Source: Candidatus Saccharimonadota bacterium (lineage in GTDB: Bacteria > Patescibacteriota > Saccharimonadia > Saccharimonadales > Saccharimonadaceae). Taken from it: a DNA stretch of 5,925 nt. Positions within the stretch are counted from its first letter, which is position 1, and every line of letters begins with the position of its first letter. The notes below the pieces were generated by a model. It was given only the letters and a program-made list of their open reading frames with translations, did not search any database and was not told the origin of the DNA. A program made the translations under genes and the position numbers. The stretch lies in the NCBI GenBank assembly GCA_009778015.1, contig WRKS01000032.1, positions 1 to 5,925 on the forward strand, given 5' to 3'. Below are positions 1 to 4,477 of this stretch, one piece after another.

Positions 1-1119
1 ATCCCCGCGCGAGACCTTTGTATTCCCGACTTGTGCGCCTTCTGCGAGAGTGTGAGGTGAATTGCCCGTAGGGCAAGAGGAGAGGTTCCCTCTCCTAGCG
101 CGAGCAGAAGGCGTCAAGTCGGGCTGCGTAAGGTCGGGAGCGGTCAAGTCGGGCTGCGTAAGGTCGGGAGCGGGGGCACATGGAGGATTTACTTTTGCCG
201 CCAACGATCTAAACCCAAACCTGTTAAAAATCTCGCATAATTTCTCGCGGTCAATCTTAACCGCCATCGCCTCCATGGTTTTCTTGTTCAGCTTGATTGG
301 CGCGTCGCACTGCAACTCACCCAGCTCGCGCGAGATATAAGCGCTTTTCTTGCCCTCCTCCAACTTGACTCTCGCCCGCTCCAGCAACTTGTCGCCAAGG
401 TTACCGTTATCAATCGCCGTATATATATTATCTAGCGTGTCATATTTCCGCAGCAAATCCGCCGCCGTCTTGGGCCCAACGCCCGGCACACCCGGTATAT
501 TATCCGAGCTGTCGCCCTTCAGCGCCTTTAGGTCTAGGAACTGATCAGCCAGCACTCCAAACTTCCGCTCAAACGCCTTTTCATCAAACTCCTCAATATT
601 AGACAAGCCCGTTTTTAGCGCAAAGAACCGCACGTTCGGGTATAACACTTGCAGCATATCCAAGTCGCTGCTAACCAAATCAACTTCCAAGTCCGAGTTC
701 GCCTGTTTGGCGAGCGTCCCCATGATATCGTCCGCCTCATAATCGTCAAACTCGTAGAGCGGGATATGGAACGCCTCAAACAGCTCATATAAATGCGGTA
801 ACTGCGCATAGAATTCATCCGGCGCCTTCTTGCGGTTCGCCTTGTATTCAGCGTAAATCTCGCGCCGCCGCCTAATGTTAGTATGCGACTTGTCCCACGC
901 CACCGCCCACATATCCGGCTCAAAGCGTTTTTGGATTTCTAAAAGCATGGTCGCAAAACCATAGACCCCGCCAATCGGCTCGCCTTCCTCATAGCTGACC
1001 TCGCCTTTTTGACCCTTGCCAGGCGTCCGCAAGTTGCTCATCGCATAAAACGCCCGATAAAACACACTCTTACCGTCTATGACAACTAGGCGTCGGGCCG
1101 CTTCGTCTGTCCTAGCCAC
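1..1119 (-). CDS. polA: DNA polymerase I, 5'-3' exonuclease domain (C-terminus beyond window)
   Basis: The 373 codons in the window start at GTG 1119-1117 and run to base 1 without a stop, so the 3' end is missing. Residues 1-310 are a bacterial Pol I-type 5'-3' exonuclease (FEN-like), which removes RNA primers and 5' flaps in Okazaki maturation and repair. Visible motifs are LVVIDGKSVFYRAFYAM (11-27), IYAEYKANRKKAPDE (88-102), the metal-binding YEADDI (127-132), SSDLDMLQ (150-157, where most relatives have GDKDLLQ) and the helix-3-turn-helix GDSSDNIPGVPGVGPKTA (202-219). The ATG two bases upstream of the GTG leads to a stop after 11 codons, so GTG is the start. A GAGAGG (1129-1124) lies 4 nt before it. 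The gene follows the Mur-ligase-like gene with a 1-nt gap, so the two are probably co-transcribed. Residues 311-373 are an unusual linker made of an (A/Q)PDLT repeat and a palindromic insertion. Whether polymerase domains follow, or this is a stand-alone exonuclease, cannot be seen. Confidence 0.93.
   Translation of the reverse strand, partial: MARTDEAARRLVVIDGKSVFYRAFYAMSNLRTPGKGQKGEVSYEEGEPIGGVYGFATMLLEIQKRFEPDMWAVAWDKSHTNIRRRREIYAEYKANRKKAPDEFYAQLPHLYELFEAFHIPLYEFDDYEADDIMGTLAKQANSDLEVDLVSSDLDMLQVLYPNVRFFALKTGLSNIEEFDEKAFERKFGVLADQFLDLKALKGDSSDNIPGVPGVGPKTAADLLRKYDTLDNIYTAIDNGNLGDKLLERARVKLEEGKKSAYISRELGELQCDAPIKLNKKTMEAMAVKIDREKLCEIFNRFGFRSLAAKVNPPCAPAPDLTQPDLTAPDLTQPDLTPSARARRGNLSSCPTGNSPHTLAEGAQVGNTKVSRGD
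13..135. repeat. Long imperfect palindrome with two internal hairpins, inside the polA linker
   Basis: The left arm 25-45 pairs with the right arm 104-123: 9 bp, a one-base bulge at 34, a G-T pair, then 10 bp. A further 6 bp (13-18 with 130-135) pair across a 6x6 internal loop. Between the arms sit two perfect hairpins: TTGCCC-GTA-GGGCAA (62-76) and AGGAGAGG-TTC-CCTCTCCT (78-96). The whole element is open in the polA reading frame. This looks like a mobile palindromic element, comparable in design to the Rickettsia palindromic elements that insert in frame in protein genes. No relationship in sequence is claimed. It could also be a dispersed repeat peculiar to this genome. Confidence 0.8.
113..172. 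repeat. Perfect 30-bp tandem direct repeat, two copies
   Basis: Bases 113-142 and 143-172 are identical. Each copy is itself two degenerate 15-bp halves (GTCAAGTCGGGCTGC and GTAAGGTCGGGAGCG). On the minus strand this encodes (A/Q)PDLT four times in the polA-like protein, residues 317-336. Since 30 is a multiple of 3, copy-number change would keep the frame. The first copy overlaps the right arm of the neighbouring palindrome. Confidence 0.95.
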
Positions 1120-1120
1120 A

Positions 1121-1858
1121 TTACCTCTCAGGAACGTAGTTAGCGATGCCAGATTCTAAAATGTCATTTGGAATTTCTAACGCACTTGCCAATGCGGCGA
1201 CAGCCGCCATATCGTCGGGCGCGTTTTCGTTCGCCAAGAAAGTCGCCAGTTCAATCCGCCGTCCGCCGAGCAGAAGTTGGGTCTCGGTGCCTTTTTTATA
1301 AAACTTGGTATGGTCAATCCGTGAGGTCGCGGCGCGGCTGCGGCCAAAGGTCAGGGTGTTTTCTACTGGTCGCCCGGCGGCCAGATTATTGAACTCCTCG
1401 CCATCCGGGATAATCGCAAACTTGCTAATCTGCACCAACTCTTCCATGCTTTGCCCGTCCGTCTGTGAGGTAGTCGGACTTTGGCCGGCCAAAATCATGC
1501 CAGCATGCACCGGCACGTTGTAAAGCGCCGATTTGCCCATCGCCTCGTTATTGACTTCCAAAACCGCGAACTCAACTTGCGATTTTTGGCAAGCCGCAAA
1601 AAACCGCTGAAACAGCCCGGCGGTTGGTTTATACGGCGTGTCGTCGTATTCGCGGTGGCCCGCAATCTCAAACGACTTGTCGGCCAACATCGCCACTTTG
1701 CGGCCGTCTGCCTTCAAGACCTCAAGCACAAAGTTAGCGACATCAGTCGCGCCAGCCCCGTAAACCGCAATCACCTTCAGGCGGTGTGCCGGAAACTTGC
1801 GCGTCTGTGCCATAAAATTCGCCCACCTTGCACCTAGTGTGATTTTACCCTTATTCAT
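1121..1858 (-). CDS. Mur ligase central-domain-like protein with degenerate P-loop
   Basis: The 245-residue product aligns by eye with the central ATP-binding domain of Mur ligases (MurC-F type), the enzymes that add amino acids to UDP-MurNAc in peptidoglycan synthesis. KVIAVYGAGATDVANFVLEVL (28-48) sits where these enzymes have the GTNGKT P-loop, but the GKT/S is absent. LFQRFF followed by VEFAVLEVNNEAM (about 82-107) matches the LQRLL and MEVSSHAL segments. FAIIPDGEEFNNLA matches the AVINADD segment, and the end, ANYVPER, matches the VPGR junction to the C-terminal domain. The usual N-terminal UDP-binding and C-terminal amino-acid-binding domains are lacking; full enzymes are about 450-500 residues. 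Without the Walker A lysine it is probably not a normal ligase and may be a regulator or a different nucleotide-binding protein. The start is ATG 1858-1856 with a weak ATAGG 8 nt upstream. It is the first gene of the operon with the exonuclease gene. Confidence 0.72.
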   Translation of the reverse strand: MNKGKITLGARWANFMAQTRKFPAHRLKVIAVYGAGATDVANFVLEVLKADGRKVAMLADKSFEIAGHREYDDTPYKPTAGLFQRFFAACQKSQVEFAVLEVNNEAMGKSALYNVPVHAGMILAGQSPTTSQTDGQSMEELVQISKFAIIPDGEEFNNLAAGRPVENTLTFGRSRAATSRIDHTKFYKKGTETQLLLGGRRIELATFLANENAPDDMAAVAALASALEIPNDILESGIANYVPER

Positions 1859-1896
1859 GCTTATAGCCTATCAGATTCTTGCCCCGCGCGCAAGTC

Positions 1897-1925
1897 TTGT
1901 ATCTTAGGGGGTAGTAGTGTATAAT
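1897..1925 (+). promoter_or_regulatory. Sigma70-type promoter upstream of tRNA-Arg
   Basis: TTGTAT (1897-1902), a 17-bp spacer and a perfect TATAAT (1920-1925). The predicted transcript would start near 1931, directly at a GCGGG-ATT-CCCGC hairpin (1932-1944), and reach the tRNA after about 70 nt. It lies in the divergent gap between the Mur-like gene and the tRNA. Confidence 0.5.
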
Positions 1926-1976
1926 CATTATGCGGGATTCCCGCGCACCTTACATTTTCGGCTAGCAAAAATTAAT

Positions 1977-1982
1977 TATACT
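1977..1982 (+). promoter_or_regulatory. Possible proximal -10 box (TATACT) for tRNA-Arg
   Basis: TATACT ends 20 bp before the first base of the tRNA, so transcription could start around 1989. No good -35 is visible at the expected distance (1954-1960 reads ATTTTCG). The box lies between the arms of an inverted repeat, GCTAGCA (1961-1967) and TGCTAGC (1992-1998), which could act as an operator or be chance. Confidence 0.3.
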
Positions 1983-2002
1983 GTTATTTTCTGCTAGCAT
2001 TT

Positions 2003-2079
2003 GCACCCGTAGCTCAGCTGGATAGAGCGTTGGCTTGCGGAGCCAAAGGTCGTAAGTTCGAATCTTGTCGGGTGTACCA
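2003..2079 (+). tRNA. tRNA-Arg, anticodon GCG
   Basis: A complete 77-nt cloverleaf. The acceptor GCACCCG pairs with CGGGTGT (first pair G-U), the D stem is GCTC/GAGC, the anticodon stem TTGGC/GCCAA encloses the loop TTGCGGA, the T stem is GTAAG/CTTGT with loop TTCGAAT, and the discriminator A is followed by an encoded CCA. The anticodon GCG (2037-2039) reads CGC, and CGU by wobble. A at D-loop position 20, a known arginine identity element, and G37 are both present. Most bacteria read CGU/CGC/CGA with an ACG anticodon deaminated to ICG, so GCG is unusual. Confidence 0.95.
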
Positions 2080-2105
2080 TGCAATTATATTATTTTACCC
2101 CTATA

Positions 2106-2135
2106 AAACTCTCTAACACGGGAGTTTGTCTTTTT
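2106..2135 (+). terminator. Intrinsic terminator after tRNA-Arg
   Basis: An 8-bp stem, AAACTCTC (2106-2113) with GGGAGTTT (2120-2127) including one G-T pair, a 6-nt loop TAACAC, then GTCTTTTT. It lies 26 nt after the tRNA, so the tRNA appears to be a single-gene transcription unit. Confidence 0.75.
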
Positions 2136-2157
2136 CGCATTTCATTTTATAGTAGAC

Positions 2158-2178
2158 TTTGACAGCCATTTTGACAGC
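2158..2178 (+). repeat. TTTGACAGC direct repeat (two TTGACA boxes)
   Basis: TTTGACAGC occurs at 2158-2166 and 2170-2178, 12 bp apart. Each contains a consensus -35 hexamer TTGACA (2159-2164 and 2171-2176). The nearest -10-like AT-rich stretch (2184-2196, with TATAGT at 2191-2196) is at poor spacing (14 bp from the second box), so promoter activity is doubtful. A protein-binding repeat is an alternative. Confidence 0.45.
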
Positions 2179-2230
2179 AATTGATTATTATATAGTCAGC
2201 GGCACACTAAAGTATTTTCAGCGAACCCCC

Positions 2231-2258
2231 TTGCTTTACATAAGCACTATGCTAGAAT
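2231..2258 (+). promoter_or_regulatory. Extended -10 promoter of the FISUMP surface-protein gene
   Basis: TTGCTT (2231-2236), a 16-bp spacer and TAGAAT (2253-2258), preceded by TGC, which gives an extended -10. Transcription would start near 2265 and leave a leader of about 25 nt carrying AAGGGAAGGA (2278-2287) directly before the ATG at 2290. Confidence 0.6.
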
Positions 2259-2289
2259 AATAGTAAGTATCATAACCAAGGGAAGGAAT

Positions 2290-2349
2290 ATGGCAACTAT
2301 GGGCAAACGCGGCATACTGGATATTAGGGGGGGGGTCTCCCCATTCTAA
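2290..2349 (+). CDS. 5' fragment of the FISUMP gene, out of frame because of a G9 tract
   Basis: ATG at 2290 has the best start context in the area: a purine-rich Shine-Dalgarno AAGGGAAGGA ends 2 nt before it, and a second in-frame ATG lies at 2299. As written it encodes only 19 residues (MATMGKRGILDIRGGVSPF) and stops at TAA 2347-2349. Its frame passes through nine consecutive G's (2327-2335). With one G fewer it would continue as ...DIRGGSPHSKLIKTIL... into the signal peptide and the 522-codon frame beginning at 2402, giving a 559-residue precursor. I read it as the true translation start of the downstream gene rather than a separate small protein. Confidence 0.75.
   Translation: MATMGKRGILDIRGGVSPF
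2327..2335 (+). repeat. Nine-G homopolymer tract, candidate phase-variation switch
   Basis: Nine consecutive G's lie 37 nt into the reading frame from ATG 2290, followed by TCT and CCCC, so GGGG-TCT-CCCC can also fold. Tract length decides whether the start codon is in frame with the signal peptide and mature protein: G9 is off, G8 (or G11) is on. The tract could be a real contingency locus or a homopolymer sequencing error. Confidence 0.85.
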
Positions 2350-2393
2350 GTTAATTAAGACTATCCTTAGTTTTGCTTTAATCATCGGTCTTG

Positions 2394-2416
2394 GGCTAGC
2401 GGTGCAACCGCTAGCC
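2394..2416. repeat. Perfect 10-bp inverted repeat over the signal-peptide codons
   Basis: GGCTAGCGGT (2394-2403), loop GCA, ACCGCTAGCC (2407-2416). It spans the codons for the end of the hydrophobic core and the start of the cleavage region. The GTG at 2402-2404 lies inside the hairpin, which makes that GTG a poor initiation site. Confidence 0.9.
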
Positions 2417-3970
2417 TCCTACGGCGCGCCGCTGGCAAGCGACGCGGTGTCGGGCAACACAATGCAAGTAACGATAGACGGCAGTATCACCATCACCGAA
2501 GTAGATAACCAAGCCCTAGACCTAGAGCTCTCTGGTGGCGACATCTCCTCCGGTACTCCGGCAGTTGGCCAGCATTTGGTGCGCGTGGCGCTAAGCGTCC
2601 CGGGCGGCTACACCCTCAGCATGGAGTCGGACAGCGCCTCGCTTTTGCGCGAGGGCGCAACCACCGGCGTCTTTGATGGCACCGGCGACACTACCGGCGG
2701 TTTTGGGCCGATTGGCGGCTCGGTTACCAGTGAGGCGGATGCCAACGTCTCTTATAACGTGGCAGTCTTAATTGGCCTGACCTTTGCCAGCCGGATGACA
2801 GGCGATGGCAGCACGGCACCAGCCACCGGCGCTTGGGGCTTTAACCTTAATGCGGGCAGCAGCTTTACGAGTGTGCCGACCATGCAGACGATTATCGCCG
2901 CGACCAACATCTCGTCCGAGGCGGCAACCAACCCAACGCTAATTACTTATGGTGCCCAGGCCGGGCTAACGACGCCACCCGGGGCTTATGGCGCTTATAT
3001 TACTTATGTCGCAACCACCAATGCGCAAGCTTTGCCACCGGCACCAACCGCGATGCAACAATTTACAGATACGCAATGTTCGGCGATGAGCATTGGCGAT
3101 ACAATTAGCTTACAGGATGCCCGTGATGGCCAGAGTTACCAGATTCGCAAGATGCCCGATGGCAAATGCTGGATGCTAGACAACCTCGCCTATGTCGGCG
3201 GCGGCACTAATACTTATGGCGATGTGGTAGCAAGCAATGGCACCGGTGTTGGTGGCCTTGTTCAGCAAACCACCACGGCAGGCTGGGCCGATACAACGCT
3301 AACTGCCACCAACAACCGGCGCCAGATTATGCTTAACACCCAAGCCGGCCTTGGCGGCACCATGAACTGCTCAGATAGCGCGCCTTCAGGCAGTGGCGTA
3401 ATGGAATCCACCTGTGGCGGGCAAATTATGTATAACTTCTGCGCCGCACTCGGCCTAGACTCAGGCACCACACCATCTTGCGCGACGGTCTCTAACACGA
3501 CAACCGGTGCCGGTATGGCCGCAACCGGTATTGTCGGTGCAACTGGCGGCCAAGGTGGCGAGTCGCTCGGTAGTGGTGGCAGTAGCATCTGCCCGGCCGG
3601 TTGGCGAATCCCAGTGGGCCTAGTTGGTTCGGCACCGGGTGCCTTGCCTAATGATTGGAATGCGCTAAACGTAGCAATTGGCGGTGCTAACATTACCACT
3701 GCAACTAACGACACCGGCCCGGGCCAAGGCTTTTGGCAGCCATCGGGCACGACTAGCTCCTTCCCGGCGATGTTCGGCGCCGTTTCGGCCGGCGGCGTCA
3801 ATACGACAGGCAATCTCGCCAATCAGTCCACGAACGCGAGCTGGTGGTCGTCTTCGCTCAACAGCGCGTCTTTTGGCAGGAACACGGGCGTCAACAGCAC
3901 TGGCGTCTACCCGGGCACGTTCAACAACAATAAGGCCAACGGCTTAACTGTCCGCTGTGTAGCTAACTAA
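2402..3970 (+). CDS. Secreted FISUMP-domain surface protein (apparent 5' end truncated by frameshift)
   Basis: The intact frame gives 522 residues from GTG 2402, but this is unlikely to be the real start. The same frame is open upstream and codes KLIKTILSFALIIGLGLAVQ (2348-2407), a typical Sec signal peptide whose ATG (2290) is put out of frame by a G9 tract. GTG 2402 has no Shine-Dalgarno and lies in a hairpin. Numbering from GTG, residues 15-205 are a Thr/Ser/Gly-rich, beta-type extracellular region (SITITEVDNQALDLELSGG, AYITYVATTNA). A Pro-rich hinge LPPAPTAMQQF (211-221) follows. Residues about 222-522 are a FISUMP domain (Fibrobacter succinogenes major paralogous domain) with GQSYQIRKMPDGKCWMLDNL (243-262), SICPAGWRIP (395-404), WWSSS (481-485) and NGLTVRCV (513-520). 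Eight Cys, all in the last 300 residues, suggest disulfides. A Gly-rich stretch covers 369-394. No membrane anchor or sorting motif is seen at the C-terminus. The role is unknown; a cell-surface or adhesion role is inferred. Confidence 0.85.
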   Translation: MQPLASYGAPLASDAVSGNTMQVTIDGSITITEVDNQALDLELSGGDISSGTPAVGQHLVRVALSVPGGYTLSMESDSASLLREGATTGVFDGTGDTTGGFGPIGGSVTSEADANVSYNVAVLIGLTFASRMTGDGSTAPATGAWGFNLNAGSSFTSVPTMQTIIAATNISSEAATNPTLITYGAQAGLTTPPGAYGAYITYVATTNAQALPPAPTAMQQFTDTQCSAMSIGDTISLQDARDGQSYQIRKMPDGKCWMLDNLAYVGGGTNTYGDVVASNGTGVGGLVQQTTTAGWADTTLTATNNRRQIMLNTQAGLGGTMNCSDSAPSGSGVMESTCGGQIMYNFCAALGLDSGTTPSCATVSNTTTGAGMAATGIVGATGGQGGESLGSGGSSICPAGWRIPVGLVGSAPGALPNDWNALNVAIGGANITTATNDTGPGQGFWQPSGTTSSFPAMFGAVSAGGVNTTGNLANQSTNASWWSSSLNSASFGRNTGVNSTGVYPGTFNNNKANGLTVRCVAN

Positions 3971-4045
3971 CTAGGCTTCGCGAACAACCGCCCACCAACC
4001 GCCGACAACGCCACACGCTGCGCCTCGCTCGTGCCGTGTTGATTA
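3971..4045. other. Convergent intergenic gap without an obvious terminator
   Basis: The 75 bases between the FISUMP gene and the convergent acidic-protein gene hold no stem followed by a T-run on either strand. The plus strand carries a C-rich degenerate repeat (AACCGCC at about 3986-4003, then AACGCC), so the minus strand is G-rich. TTCGCGAA near 3977 is a short palindrome. Confidence 0.5.
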
Positions 4046-4477
4046 TCACCCTCTCAGCGTTGACTTGAACGCCTCTTCCATATCGCTCTGATTAGCAAAG
4101 CTAGACGCTGCCATGAGTTTGTCTTTTACGCTGCCCTCGTAGGTCTCCAGCGTCATCGGCTTAAATGAATACTCGCCGCCGCCGTCCTTGGCTTCGCGCT
4201 TAAACACGATCTCTGTATCGTCCATCTTGGTTATCCCGTCAACCAAGATCGCCCGCTCCTTTACTGTATCAAACCACTGGACCTTTCTGTCGCCATTCTC
4301 CTCTTCCATTAATTCCACATTCAACCCTACCAACACCGTGTCGTCAGCCGCAGATGTTACAAAATACACCTCTGCCGGCAATCTTTCTCGCATCTCAGCT
4401 TTATTGTCATCCATCGCCTCATCCTTTTCCGCTTCTTTATCTACCTCATATTTTCCAAAAAAACTAGGCTTCTCCAT
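4046..4477 (-). CDS. Acidic hypothetical protein, second gene of an overlapping pair
   Basis: A 143-residue product I do not recognise. The N-terminus is highly charged and probably disordered (KYEVDKEAEKDEAMDDNKAEMRERL). The middle alternates hydrophobic and polar residues as in a small beta fold (EVYFVTSAADDTVLVGLNVELMEE, KVQWFDTVKERAILVDGITKM, TEIVFKREA). The C-terminus looks helical (SVKDKLMAASSFANQSDMEEAFKSTL). It has no signal peptide, membrane segment or Cys, so it is likely cytoplasmic. AAGGAG (4489-4484) is 6 nt before ATG 4477 and 3 nt before an adjacent ATG at 4480; either could be used, and a GTG at 4501 is less likely. The start lies inside the last codons of the larger gene, whose stop is at 4466-4464, so translation is probably coupled. 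A role as chaperone, antitoxin or immunity partner of the larger protein is conjecture from the arrangement. Confidence 0.75.
   Translation of the reverse strand: MEKPSFFGKYEVDKEAEKDEAMDDNKAEMRERLPAEVYFVTSAADDTVLVGLNVELMEEENGDRKVQWFDTVKERAILVDGITKMDDTEIVFKREAKDGGGEYSFKPMTLETYEGSVKDKLMAASSFANQSDMEEAFKSTLRG

Noticed and set aside
113..172. CRISPR array
   Set aside because: The two repeat copies are directly abutting with no spacers, and they lie within a coding frame.
62..544. Plus-strand frames over the palindrome and exonuclease region
   Set aside because: They lie antisense to the exonuclease gene, have no Shine-Dalgarno of note, and their products have low-complexity or unrecognisable sequence.
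615..923. Minus-strand frame of 102 codons inside the polA region
   Set aside because: It is a shadow frame, rich in Arg and Ser. The correct minus-strand frame here encodes the exonuclease with all its family motifs.
1878..1896. CTTGC...GCAAG inverted repeat as a terminator or operator
   Set aside because: Only 5 bp of pairing in GC-rich DNA and no T-run on either strand.
2324..2342. Programmed ribosomal frameshifting at the G run
   Set aside because: The needed shift is +1 (or -2), and the site is not a classic -1 slippery heptamer. Tract-length variation, sequencing error or transcriptional slippage are simpler explanations.
3262..3822. Minus-strand 186-codon frame opposite the FISUMP gene
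   Set aside because: Antisense to a well-supported domain; the Pro/Ala/Val-rich product is what GC-rich antisense codons produce.
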